A stretch of 64,000 bases of DNA from Methanolobus sp. (GTDB lineage: Archaea > Halobacteriota > Methanosarcinia > Methanosarcinales > Methanosarcinaceae), in contig NZ_JADQBZ010000010.1 in assembly GCF_016278365.1 (NCBI RefSeq), forward strand, positions 25,335-89,334, in the 5' to 3' direction. The notes beneath the pieces are model-generated. The model did no database searches, was not told where the DNA came from, and saw only the letters and a list, made by a program, of their open reading frames with translations. The position numbers were made by a program, and so were the translations under genes. This document shows positions 45,180-54,768 of the stretch, one piece after another. The first letter of the stretch is position 1, and every line of letters starts with the position of its first letter.

Positions 45180-46598
45180 TTATTTTCTTTTTAGGACATT
45201 TAATGCGGTAATATCTTCTCGAGTAAAACCCTTTAAAAGTAACACCAGTAAAACGTATACTGTTGCTCCAATTATCACTTGAGATACTATATTTACGTTT
45301 ATGTTGATTACTACTATCCCCATGCCCATTGATGCACCAATGTACTTCAAAAAATCCTTATTTAAAGGTTGTATCTGGAATCTTTGGTGAATAAAGTAGA
45401 ACCCAAATAAATATAGTACTACCACTGATATCAATGTTGCAATTCCAGCTCCAAGATAACTGTAGTGTGGAATAAGTATTAAGTTTAATATTATATTAAG
45501 GACAGCACATACTGTAACTGATATATTATTCAGTTGTTGGTTATTCGAAGCAACTAATAAAGATGTTTGGATATATATTAATGAATTAAATATTATTGTA
45601 AAAGTTAATACTTTAAATACTATAATTGAATTTGTGAAATCTTCTCCATATACTAAATAAATAATATCGTTCCCCAATATGACTCCGCCAAGGGTTATTG
45701 GCATAACCAATATTATAACATATCTTATTCCAAGTTTATACGTGTGGATTAACTTTTCTTTGTTTCGATCAAACTGTTTCGTCATAACGGGCATTAAAGT
45801 AGCTGCTAACGCCCCCGGTATAAATAGTAACGATTCTGTTAATTTATAAGCTGCAGAGTAATATCCAACCTCTATATCCCCTTGCATTGTTGATAGCATA
45901 AGAATGTCAAATCTATTGTAGAGTACAAAAAGCCCATATCCAAGAACAAAAGGTAATGAATTTTTTATTAAATCTTTAAAAGTAGCTCTTTCAAATTGTA
46001 ATCTAAATCTAAGTATTCTTCTTGAGAAAATAAATGATATAATTGTTCGCGCTAATTCTGATATAAGGTATGCCATAAGTATCTCAGTAAGCCCTAAATT
46101 ATTTTTAATTATATAATAAATAGAAGTGGCAAAAATTATTTTAGGAATCACCAATGATATAGCTGCATATTCCATTTTCATATTTGCCTGAAACAAGGAT
46201 TCAAATAAATAGCTTAATCCTTGTATTAATAAAATTGCAGCTATAAGTTGAATGTAATATCTTGTATCAGCCGGATATTTTAAGGCATTTATAGCAGCTA
46301 TTGCTATAACGATTGCAATAATTGAAGTAAGAATTCTAATTATAGTGGCATTACTCATAATATTTTTGCTTTCGGGGGGATTCTTTGATATCTTCCTAAT
46401 AACGACCGAGTCAAGTCCAAAACTTGCTATGAATCCAAATAAAAGAAGGTATGTAATAATGAAGGTGTATTTCCCGAAATCTTCAACACCTAAGTATCGC
46501 GCCAAATACACAGATATGAAAAAAGCTATCATTTTTGCAGTAATACTACTAAAAGCAATAGAGAATGTATCTTTGGCTACAGTTCTTGCAGTACTCAT
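45180..46598 (-). CDS. Polysaccharide flippase, MOP superfamily (a)
   Basis: A 472-residue Wzx/RfbX-like flippase with about 14 membrane helices. It starts with STARTVAKDTFSIAFSSITAK and YLARYLGVEDFGKYTF, which is typical of the family. It moves lipid-linked oligosaccharides across the membrane. It is the only gene of the locus on the minus strand, and a second, different flippase lies at 54769-56214, suggesting two glycan units or a composite locus. Confidence 0.92.
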   Translation of the reverse strand: MSTARTVAKDTFSIAFSSITAKMIAFFISVYLARYLGVEDFGKYTFIITYLLLFGFIASFGLDSVVIRKISKNPPESKNIMSNATIIRILTSIIAIVIAIAAINALKYPADTRYYIQLIAAILLIQGLSYLFESLFQANMKMEYAAISLVIPKIIFATSIYYIIKNNLGLTEILMAYLISELARTIISFIFSRRILRFRLQFERATFKDLIKNSLPFVLGYGLFVLYNRFDILMLSTMQGDIEVGYYSAAYKLTESLLFIPGALAATLMPVMTKQFDRNKEKLIHTYKLGIRYVIILVMPITLGGVILGNDIIYLVYGEDFTNSIIVFKVLTFTIIFNSLIYIQTSLLVASNNQQLNNISVTVCAVLNIILNLILIPHYSYLGAGIATLISVVVLYLFGFYFIHQRFQIQPLNKDFLKYIGASMGMGIVVININVNIVSQVIIGATVYVLLVLLLKGFTREDITALNVLKRK

Positions 46599-47050
46599 AA
46601 ACCAGTGTACTTATTAAATGATAATATATAATAAATTCGATTATCAATTATTTCAACATTTTAACTTAATTGTTTTTAATAAATTGATAAGCATAAGTTT
46701 CTAAATTAAAAGCGCTGCTGTGTATTTTTTTAATATTATTAATATCGAAATGCTTCTGTGAATGGTGTAATTATACTATTCAAAATGTAGGCAGAAACAT
46801 TTTTAAATTTAAAGTACGTCTTTAATATATATAGCCATTAGTTAGGTAAAAGGAATATTAATAAAATATTCTTATTGCGTTTACAGGAATAACAAGTTAC
46901 AACTACTTAAAATATGACAAATCTCATCGATAAATCTAAGTGCATATTTGCCATAAGCTTCTTAAGATTTAAATATGTAGGGTATTTTTTCAAAAGCATC
47001 ATTATTAAAGAGTAAATAATGTAAATAGACATCTAAAAACGGAGAGAAAA
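46599..47050. other. AT-rich divergent intergenic region
   Basis: About 450 very AT-rich bases between the flippase and rfbA. Plus-strand TATA-like TTTAATATATATAG near 46830 may serve a transcript, but the rfbA start is 200 bases further. I see no gene or repeat. Confidence 0.4.
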
Positions 47051-47920
47051 ATGAAAGGCATAATCTTAGCAGGCGGTAACGGAACACGGTTGTATCCAGT
47101 CACACTTCCAATATGTAAACAACTTTTACCAATATATGACAAGCCAATGATATATTATCCTATGTCGGTGCTTATGCTGGCAGGCATTAAAGACATACTT
47201 ATTATCTCCACCCCTGCAGACACTCCTTCTTTTCAAAAGCTCTTTAATGATGGCTCTGCGTGGGGGTTGAATATCTCCTATAAAGTTCAGCAATCACCGG
47301 ATGGATTAGCTCAGGCTTTCATCCTTGGTGAGGAATTCATCGGTCAGGATAGTGTCTGTCTGATTTTAGGTGACAATATATTTTATGGCCCTAGTTTTTC
47401 ACCCATGCTCAAAAAGGCGGCTTGCATTAAAGAAGGAGCGATTATTTTTGGGTATCAGGTCAAAGATCCTGAACGATTTGGAGTAGTGGAGTTTGATGAA
47501 TACAAAAATGTCATCAGCATAGAAGAAAAGCCAACGAACCCAAAGTCGCATTATGCTATCACAGGACTATATTTTTACGATAATGACGTTGTTGAGATTG
47601 CAAAAAAGGTAAAACCTTCTCACAGAGGTGAAGTAGAAATAACCTCCGTCAATGAAGAGTACCTCAAGCGGGGTCAACTCAAAGTTGAACGTCTCGTCCG
47701 CGGGTTTGCATGGCTTGATACTGGCACCCATGACAGTTTAATTGCAGCCGGGCAATTTGTACAAACGATAGAGCATAGGCAAGGATATAAGATTGCCTGT
47801 TTGGAAGAAATAGCTTATAATAATGGCTGGATAGATGATGAGCAAGTTAGATCTGTGGCAAAAACGCTTAACAAGACAGACTATGGGAAATATCTCGAGG
47901 ACTTGTTAAAAAATGATTAA
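47051..47920 (+). CDS. rfbA: Glucose-1-phosphate thymidylyltransferase
   Basis: A 289-residue enzyme that makes dTDP-glucose from dTTP and glucose-1-phosphate. The signature [12 protein letters not shown] and [18 protein letters not shown] are present, with the later [10 protein letters not shown] and [16 protein letters not shown]. Length matches the bacterial short form (about 290). It overlaps rfbB by eight bases. First step of the dTDP-sugar branch in this locus. Confidence 0.96.
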   Translation: MKGIILAGGNGTRLYPVTLPICKQLLPIYDKPMIYYPMSVLMLAGIKDILIISTPADTPSFQKLFNDGSAWGLNISYKVQQSPDGLAQAFILGEEFIGQDSVCLILGDNIFYGPSFSPMLKKAACIKEGAIIFGYQVKDPERFGVVEFDEYKNVISIEEKPTNPKSHYAITGLYFYDNDVVEIAKKVKPSHRGEVEITSVNEEYLKRGQLKVERLVRGFAWLDTGTHDSLIAAGQFVQTIEHRQGYKIACLEEIAYNNGWIDDEQVRSVAKTLNKTDYGKYLEDLLKND

Positions 47921-48971
47921 CATATTAATAACGGGTGGAGCCGGCTTCATTGGGAGTAATTTCATTCCATACATTTTGGAAGAATACCCCCAATACAACT
48001 TGATAAACCTTGATCTATTAACGTATGCCGGCAATTTGCACAATTTGAGAGAAGTGCAGGATGACCCCAGATATAAATTCATCAAGGGCGATATTTGTAA
48101 CCGGGAACTGGTTGAGTTTATATTTGATCAGTATCAGATTGGGGGTGTCATCCATTTCGCAGCTGAGTCACATGTAGATAATTCTATAGTGAGACCGGAT
48201 GTGTTTATCAAGACGAACATAAATGGAACACATACACTTATTGATGTAGCTTACAGGTGTTGGATGAAAAAACCCTTTGTATATAAGGACAAAAATATCC
48301 TCGAATCAACATCAAATAATCGACAGTCAGCAGCCCCGCGTTTTCACCATATCTCAACAGATGAGGTATATGGAACCTTAGGTGAAACAGGACTCTTTAC
48401 AGAGAAAACCCCTTATTCTCCAAACTCTCCTTACAGTGCCAGCAAAGCTGCAAGTGACTTGATTGTTCGAAGCTACCATCATACTTACGGTCTGAATACT
48501 GTAATCACGAACTGTTCGAACAATTATGGGCCAAAACAGCATGATGAAAAACTGATACCAACTATCATACAAAATGCTATCAAAGGAAATCCAATTCCAA
48601 TCTATGGTGATGGTAAAAATATTAGAGATTGGTTGTATGTGCTTGATCATTGTAAGGCAATAGACCTTGTTTATCATAATGGCAAAGCAGGTGAGACTTA
48701 CAATATCGGTGGCCAAAATGAGAAAGACAATAACTTTATCGCTTCTAAGATATGCGAAATATTGGATACCTTTAAACCAAAAGAAAATGGCAGTTACAAA
48801 GATCAGATTACGTATGTAGAAGATCGGGCAGGACACGATAGAAGATATGCTATAGATGCAAGTAAAATTGAAGATACCCTTGGGTGGAAGGCAAACGAGA
48901 GTTTCGAAAGTGGGATACTAAAGACTGTAAAGTGGTACTTAACCAAATACGAAGGACAAATAAATGATTAA
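47913..48971 (+). CDS. rfbB: dTDP-glucose 4,6-dehydratase
   Basis: A 352-residue short-chain dehydrogenase-type enzyme: [12 protein letters not shown] for [24 protein letters not shown], and catalytic YSASKAASD. It converts dTDP-glucose to dTDP-4-keto-6-deoxyglucose. No rfbC or rfbD follows, so the product is not rhamnose; the aminotransferase gene, which overlaps it by eight bases, points to a 4-amino-4,6-dideoxy sugar. Confidence 0.96.
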   Translation: MINILITGGAGFIGSNFIPYILEEYPQYNLINLDLLTYAGNLHNLREVQDDPRYKFIKGDICNRELVEFIFDQYQIGGVIHFAAESHVDNSIVRPDVFIKTNINGTHTLIDVAYRCWMKKPFVYKDKNILESTSNNRQSAAPRFHHISTDEVYGTLGETGLFTEKTPYSPNSPYSASKAASDLIVRSYHHTYGLNTVITNCSNNYGPKQHDEKLIPTIIQNAIKGNPIPIYGDGKNIRDWLYVLDHCKAIDLVYHNGKAGETYNIGGQNEKDNNFIASKICEILDTFKPKENGSYKDQITYVEDRAGHDRRYAIDASKIEDTLGWKANESFESGILKTVKWYLTKYEGQIND

Positions 48972-50061
48972 TGTAACCAAACCCTATTTACCTAATAGGA
49001 CAAAGTTAAATCAGTATATAGATAAAATATATGATACTGCTTGGTTAACTAATAACGGTCCTCTGGTACAGGAACTGACTGGGAGATTGCAAAAATATCT
49101 TGGTGTTGAAAAGCTTCTATTAGTTTCCAATGGGACTTTAGCTTTACAGATTGCATACAAAGTTCTTGGAGTAACTGGGCAAGCAATAACTACTCCATTT
49201 AGTTTTGTTGCCACGACCAGTTCTCTGGTATGGGAAGACATAGAACCCATTTTTGCAGATATCGATCCAGAAACATTATGTATCGATTCATCTAAAATTG
49301 AAGAAACTATTACATCAAGAACTACTGCAATAATACCGGTACATGTCTTTGGTAATGCCTGTGATGTAGAACAAATCGAGAACATCGCGCAGGAACATGG
49401 GCTGAAAACCATCTACGATGGAGCACATGCCTTTGGAGTTCAGTATAGAGGTAAAAGTCTTTTATCTTATGGTGACGCAACAACCCTTAGTTTTCACGCA
49501 ACCAAGCTTTTTCATACTATTGAAGGTGGAGCAATCATTTTCAAAAAGAAGGAAGATTACGAAAAAGCCAGACTGATGATTAAATTTGGTATTGATGATT
49601 CAGATTCAATTGTAGAAGTTGGTATAAATGCTAAAATGAACGAATTTCAGGCTGCTATGGGCTTGTGTTTATTAGATGAACTCGAAACTATTATTGAGCA
49701 ACGTTTTAAGCTATGGCACAATTATGAGGTTTCATTAAAAGATGTTGTAGAATTACAAAAGCGAAATCCTGATATTTCAAACAACTATAGTTATTTTCCA
49801 ATTATTTTTAAGACCGAAAACGAACTTATGTACGTAAAAGCCACCCTGAGCGCTAACGGTATCAACACGAGACGCTATTTTTATCCATCATTAGACACAC
49901 TTGAGTATTTACAAAGAAAAAAAAGCCAAGCCATTTCTAGAGATATTGCGGCCAGGATACTGTGCTTACCTCTTTACCCAGACCTGAATCCAAAAGACCA
50001 ATATCAAATTATTGAAATATTGGTAAATGCAGTATTAAAGTTTAGGAGGATTAGTAAATGA
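48964..50061 (+). CDS. DegT/DnrJ/EryC1 sugar aminotransferase
   Basis: A 365-residue PLP enzyme of the DegT/DnrJ/EryC1/StrS family. Visible: the N-terminal [15 protein letters not shown] and WLTNNGPLVQEL, as in VioA-type enzymes, the IYDGAHAFG aspartate and FHATKLFHTIEGG with the PLP lysine. It would put an amino group on the keto sugar made by RfbB, giving dTDP-Qui4N or an isomer; position is inferred. Overlaps the next gene by four bases. Confidence 0.9.
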   Translation: MINVTKPYLPNRTKLNQYIDKIYDTAWLTNNGPLVQELTGRLQKYLGVEKLLLVSNGTLALQIAYKVLGVTGQAITTPFSFVATTSSLVWEDIEPIFADIDPETLCIDSSKIEETITSRTTAIIPVHVFGNACDVEQIENIAQEHGLKTIYDGAHAFGVQYRGKSLLSYGDATTLSFHATKLFHTIEGGAIIFKKKEDYEKARLMIKFGIDDSDSIVEVGINAKMNEFQAAMGLCLLDELETIIEQRFKLWHNYEVSLKDVVELQKRNPDISNNYSYFPIIFKTENELMYVKATLSANGINTRRYFYPSLDTLEYLQRKKSQAISRDIAARILCLPLYPDLNPKDQYQIIEILVNAVLKFRRISK

Positions 50062-50618
50062 ATTCCTTTTACACCGAAATAGAGTTGGAAGACATTGGAT
50101 TTAATAAAATGGGTACCAATATAAAAATTAGTCGGAAAGCAAGTATATATTCACCAGAAAAAATGACGATTGGAAACAATATACGAATTGATGATTTTTG
50201 TCTCCTGAATGGAAACATCGAACTTGAAAACAATATATATATTGGTGGATTTACTGCATTGCATGGTGAGTGTAAAATCCATATAGAAAGTTTCTCTGCT
50301 ATTGCATCACATGGAAACATCTATAGTTCATCTGATGACTATTCAGGGGAGCACCTGACTAACCCTACAGTACCTGATATCTATCGCAATAGTACCCGAC
50401 AAGTGGTAAAAATTGGTAGGCATGCAATTATTGGGGCAAGTTGTGTCCTTTTACCAGGTGGCATTGTTGGGGAAGGAACATCTGTTGGATCTATGAGTTT
50501 AATTAATACTTCCCTCCCTCCTTGGACAATTTGTGTCGGTATACCTGCAAGACCCATTAAAAAGAGAAGTAATAGAATATTGGAACTAGAAAAGATGTAT
50601 CTGTCAGGTAAAGAATGA
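50058..50618 (+). CDS. Hexapeptide sugar N/O-acyltransferase
   Basis: A 186-residue left-handed beta-helix acyltransferase. KASIYSPEKMTIGNNIRI and GRHAIIGASCVLLPGGIVG are hexapeptide turns; the C-terminus WTICVGIPARPIKKRS is typical. Placed right after the aminotransferase, it probably acylates the new amino group, as VioB does for dTDP-Qui4N. The acyl donor is not known. Confidence 0.85.
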   Translation: MNSFYTEIELEDIGFNKMGTNIKISRKASIYSPEKMTIGNNIRIDDFCLLNGNIELENNIYIGGFTALHGECKIHIESFSAIASHGNIYSSSDDYSGEHLTNPTVPDIYRNSTRQVVKIGRHAIIGASCVLLPGGIVGEGTSVGSMSLINTSLPPWTICVGIPARPIKKRSNRILELEKMYLSGKE

Positions 50619-50860
50619 CTCTATAGTAGAATCTCATTCAATGTTTGTACATTAAGTACTAGTAATATTAATTTCCCTAAAAGAAAGATATATGAGCATC
50701 CATCCGGTTTCTTTTATATATGATACGACAATTATTTATACTGAATTTATACTAGGAGTATATCTTTATACATTAAAAAGAATTTATCATCTCTAATATT
50801 CAAAGTTTTAATGCAATTCTGGTGTAGTTGCTATCTGATTTTTTGAAAGGTGTTACTAGG

Positions 50861-51886
50861 ATGAATATATTATTAACTTCAGTTGGACGTAGGGCCTATT
50901 TTATACACTATTTCAAAAATGCATTGAATTGTTCCGGATTAGTTCATGCTGCGAATAGTGATCAGACATATGCTATGCAAATAGCTGATAAATGCACTTG
51001 CACTCCTTTAATTTATGACTCTAACTATATTAATTACCTAATTGATTACTGTTTAAAAAATGAAATCAAAGCAATTATTCCTTTGTTTGATATTGATTTG
51101 CCAATACTGGCTAAATCAAAAAGCAAATTTGCAGAATTGGGTATTCAGGTTATTGTGTCAGATTATGAGACTACGCAAACTTGCAACGATAAATGGAAGA
51201 CCTATCAATTTTTAGTTTCAATTGGAGTTCCTACTCCAAAGAGTTTTATTTCACTCAGAGATTGCTTAGAGGCTTCTAATAATAACACCCTCTGCTTTCC
51301 TTTAATTATTAAACCCAGGTGGGGAATGGGATCGATTGGAATATACCAGGCAGATAATCTCTTAGAACTTGATATTTTGTATAAAAAAACACAAAGGGAC
51401 ATATCAAGTACCTATTTGAAGTACGAGTCAAGTGTTGATTTAGAATCAAGTGTTATTATTCAAGAAAAGCTCATTGGTGAAGAATATGGTATCGATGTTC
51501 TCAATGATCTGAATGGGAATTTCCTTACTTGTGTTCCAAAACGAAAAATTGCCATGAGGGCAGGAGAAACAGATAGTGCTGTTATAGTGGATGACAGAGA
51601 ATTGTGTATTCTGGGTAAAAAAATTGCAACCACTTTAAATCATGTTGCAAACTTAGACCTGGACTGTTTTTTGGTAAATGGGATATATTATGTACTGGAA
51701 ATGAACTGTCGTTTTGGTGGACAATATCCATTTTCTCATATGGCAGGCGCAAATTTCCCAAAAGCAATAGTCAATATGTTAAGAGGAGAACAAGTTAATA
51801 TAGATACATTACATGCTACTTCTGGCACAATTGGGATTAAAGATATCGAACCTAAAATATTAGTGATAAATACTACTAAGATATAA
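50861..51886 (+). CDS. ATP-grasp enzyme (a)
   Basis: A protein of about 341 residues with a Rossmann-like N-terminal domain (NILLTSVGRRAYFIHYF) and ATP-grasp fold: CNDKWKTYQFL, FPLIIKPRWGMGSIGI for the nucleotide, and VLEMNCRFGGQYPFSH for metals. It looks like the carbamoyl-phosphate-synthase-like group found in O-antigen clusters. These ligases join a carboxylate to an amine or thiol. ATG 50861 is preceded by AAAGGTG. Substrates unknown; a role in acylating the amino sugar or in making its acyl donor is inferred from position. Confidence 0.82.
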   Translation: MNILLTSVGRRAYFIHYFKNALNCSGLVHAANSDQTYAMQIADKCTCTPLIYDSNYINYLIDYCLKNEIKAIIPLFDIDLPILAKSKSKFAELGIQVIVSDYETTQTCNDKWKTYQFLVSIGVPTPKSFISLRDCLEASNNNTLCFPLIIKPRWGMGSIGIYQADNLLELDILYKKTQRDISSTYLKYESSVDLESSVIIQEKLIGEEYGIDVLNDLNGNFLTCVPKRKIAMRAGETDSAVIVDDRELCILGKKIATTLNHVANLDLDCFLVNGIYYVLEMNCRFGGQYPFSHMAGANFPKAIVNMLRGEQVNIDTLHATSGTIGIKDIEPKILVINTTKI

Positions 51887-52113
51887 TAAACTATTATAAG
51901 TGCGACAATTCTAAGTTCTTGTTAAAGCCAATTGGATTATGAACGGATGCACTAATTAGTGTTGATGTTTCCACATTCTCTAAATAATGAAACATCTATT
52001 GGAATCAAAATGTATAATTATATTACTAGTAAATATCATATTAGCGTCATTATACATGGATATGTAGTTGATTATAATTATTATATTTGAATACGACACA
52101 GAGGGACAATTCA

Positions 52114-53226
52114 ATGAAACTTCTAATTGTAAGCGTGGGAAGTCTAGTTGGGCAAAACATTCTTGACGTGCTTGACTATCCAGAATTTAATCGTCGAAAA
52201 TATGTAACTGTATTTGGAACTAACAGTGTGGCAATAAGTGCAAATAATTTCCGATGTGATCAGTGTTTTTTAGTGCCAAACACCTCCAATAAAGAGTTCT
52301 TATCGGCAATTACAACTATTATTAAGGATGTGGAACCAGACTTAATTTTATGTGCTCGGGATGAAGATACAGAGGTTTTATGGAAACTAATGGATGAACA
52401 CCCCGAACTTCCAGGCCTTATGCCTTATGGAAATCTCAATACGGTACTCTTTGCTTTAGACAAATGGCAGACTTGGAAATTTACACAAAAGTATAACTTG
52501 CCTTTTGCAGAAACCTTTATGCTGGGAGAGTCTGGTTCATTAGATGACTTAAAAGAGTTTTGTGATCGAGTGAGTTATCCGCTAATAGCTAAACCTGTGC
52601 GTGGTTTTGCTTCTAAAGGAGTGTTTTTTGTACGTAATTGGGAGGACGCATTGATTGCATGTGAATATGAAGGCTATATTCTTCAAGAATATTTAGGTGA
52701 AGCTGGAGCAAACAATAAATATTTTGAGTCATTTAACCGCCTGGTTCCCTTATTCTCCCACGCTCCCAATATATACCATTACTCTTGTCATACATTTGTT
52801 TACCCGAATGGTGATATATCACCAGTATTCATTTCACAAAACATGCACGATTCTGGAGTGACTATCGGATTTAGCAAAGTGATTAATGAGGAATTGGAAA
52901 CCCTCGCTCTAAAATATGCCAGAGCACTTTGGAAAGAGGGAGGCGCTGGTCCGGTTACTATTCAGTTCCGCAAAGATAGGAATGGGGCATGGAAAGCACA
53001 GGAAATGAATATGCGAACTAATGGCAATACATTTCCCAGAATGTTGCTGGGTCAGGATGATCTGGCGCTGATAGTAAACACATTTGTTCCAGATGCTGAG
53101 TTCCCAGAATACAAACCGCCTGAAGAGCATGAAGGTGCTGTCTTCACGAAGACCTTGACAGCTACACCTATAACTCGGTCACAGTTGAACTCCTTGAATA
53201 ATCTCAAAACCTGGTCACGTTATTAA
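52114..53226 (+). CDS. ATP-grasp enzyme (b)
   Basis: A protein of about 370 residues with a similar plan: KLLIVSVGSLVGQNILDVL, CARDEDTEVLWKLMD, and the ATP-grasp segments PLIAKPVRGFASKGVFFV and AQEMNMRTNGNTFPRM. GAGGG precedes the ATG at 52114. It is clearly different from the first ATP-grasp gene. It lies before an MmgE/PrpD gene, which could supply a carboxylic acid. Confidence 0.82.
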   Translation: MKLLIVSVGSLVGQNILDVLDYPEFNRRKYVTVFGTNSVAISANNFRCDQCFLVPNTSNKEFLSAITTIIKDVEPDLILCARDEDTEVLWKLMDEHPELPGLMPYGNLNTVLFALDKWQTWKFTQKYNLPFAETFMLGESGSLDDLKEFCDRVSYPLIAKPVRGFASKGVFFVRNWEDALIACEYEGYILQEYLGEAGANNKYFESFNRLVPLFSHAPNIYHYSCHTFVYPNGDISPVFISQNMHDSGVTIGFSKVINEELETLALKYARALWKEGGAGPVTIQFRKDRNGAWKAQEMNMRTNGNTFPRMLLGQDDLALIVNTFVPDAEFPEYKPPEEHEGAVFTKTLTATPITRSQLNSLNNLKTWSRY

Positions 53227-53369
53227 AAAAAAAGTATATGCTTGAAAATAAAATTTTGAAAATATGACTTTTTTGTGCATTCTATGGTGACATGATTATT
53301 TCATTGTAATATTTTCAGAAACCATCAGGAGTAGCATGTCAAGTATACAAAATAAAATTAGAAAACGAT

Positions 53370-54767
53370 ATGCGGAGTATGAATGTAGTGATATCGAATA
53401 CAAGATTCAATTTGGGTGATACCACAAAGAATCTGGCTCACTTTATTATTGATACACAAGCTGATTCAATACCTGAAGCTGCTATAACAACAGTAAAAAG
53501 AGTGATGCTGGATTCCCTTGGAGTCACCCTTGCCGGAAGAGAAACCGATGTCGGTGTGAAACTGCAAGATTTTGCGCGCAATTTTCTTGGTGTAGGAGAT
53601 GTTCGTGTACCAGGCGGAGATGATATGTTTTCCTGCGTTGATGCAACACTCATTACCGGCTCTATTATGCATGCACTTGATTATGATGACACGGGTGCAT
53701 TTTCACAGGGACACCCAAGTGCCTCCGTTTTCCCAGTTATTTTTTCATTGTCCCAAGTAAAACCTTTTAGTGGCATTGATTCGATCGTTGCTTACTGCAT
53801 TGGTGTAGAGGTACTTTCACGGTTCTCAAGAGCTATGCCAATGATGCACCTAAAAGGATGGCATCCTACAGGAGTTATAGGATCATTTGCAGCAACAGCA
53901 ACTGCAGCCAAGTTGCTTCATCTCAATGAAAAACAGATAATTCATGCTTTTGGTATTTGTGCCTCGCAATCATCTGGAATAGTGCAGAATTTCGGTACAA
54001 TGTGTAAACCACTTCAAGCTGGAAATGCTGCACGTAGTGGTATTGTCTCTGCACTCTTGGCTCTTGAGGGGTTTACAGCTTCAGAACAGGCATTAGATAG
54101 TGACATGGGCTTCTTTAACATATACTTTGGCCCCCAGAATAACGTTCATGACTGGTTTAGTGATTTTAAATCAACTCTTGTCATTACACATCCGGGTATC
54201 AACATAAAAAGACATGCATCATGTGCACTTACACATCGTTCTGTAGACGGTGTTCTGTGCTTGCAAAAAATGTATAGTTTCAATATTGCAGATGTTGATT
54301 CTATCCAATGTTTTGTACCTCCCCGAGCCCTAAAAGTACTTTTTTATCATCAGCCAGAAAACGGTCTACAAGCGCGTTTTAGCATGAACTATGTAATTGT
54401 AGCTGCGCTCATATTCAATAAAGTTGGACCATTTGAGTTTGAAGAACAACAGTTCAAGCAAGTAATAGATAGTAATCTGCTTACCCGCGTAAAAATGCAG
54501 GTTCATCCTGACTGGGAAGAAGGGGATGATGCAAGGCCAGATGTCGTTAGAGTAAGGCTGAAAAATGGCGAGGAGTATGAATTGGCTGTCAAATTCCCCA
54601 GAGGAAATATTGCTAACCCTCTTTCTTGGGAAGAATTAACTAGTAAGTTCAGAAACTGTGTTCAAAACTGCTTAACAAAAGTGCAAGCAGATACCTCTAT
54701 ACATTATATCGCTAATCTGGAAACACAAAGTGATTTTTCAACACTTTGCAGGATAATAACGAAATAA
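53370..54767 (+). CDS. MmgE/PrpD family protein
   Basis: A 465-residue protein of the family of 2-methylcitrate dehydratase (PrpD) and cis-aconitate decarboxylase. Conserved segments: VMLDSLGVTLAG near residue 47, HALDYDDTGAFSQGHPSASVFP (residues about 107-128, split in text) and the WHPTGVIGSFAATATAAKLL region. It is unusual inside a polysaccharide locus. It may make or modify a tricarboxylic or unsaturated acid. The start is not certain: an ATG at 53336 with AGGAG before it opens a 27-codon frame one base off. It abuts the next flippase gene by two bases. Confidence 0.88.
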   Translation: MRSMNVVISNTRFNLGDTTKNLAHFIIDTQADSIPEAAITTVKRVMLDSLGVTLAGRETDVGVKLQDFARNFLGVGDVRVPGGDDMFSCVDATLITGSIMHALDYDDTGAFSQGHPSASVFPVIFSLSQVKPFSGIDSIVAYCIGVEVLSRFSRAMPMMHLKGWHPTGVIGSFAATATAAKLLHLNEKQIIHAFGICASQSSGIVQNFGTMCKPLQAGNAARSGIVSALLALEGFTASEQALDSDMGFFNIYFGPQNNVHDWFSDFKSTLVITHPGINIKRHASCALTHRSVDGVLCLQKMYSFNIADVDSIQCFVPPRALKVLFYHQPENGLQARFSMNYVIVAALIFNKVGPFEFEEQQFKQVIDSNLLTRVKMQVHPDWEEGDDARPDVVRVRLKNGEEYELAVKFPRGNIANPLSWEELTSKFRNCVQNCLTKVQADTSIHYIANLETQSDFSTLCRIITK

Positions 54768-54768
54768 A

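Noticed and set aside
53336..53419. 27-codon frame with a good AGGAG site before the MmgE/PrpD start
   Set aside because: It is one base out of frame with the gene and shows no family resemblance; it may only hint at a start-region irregularity.
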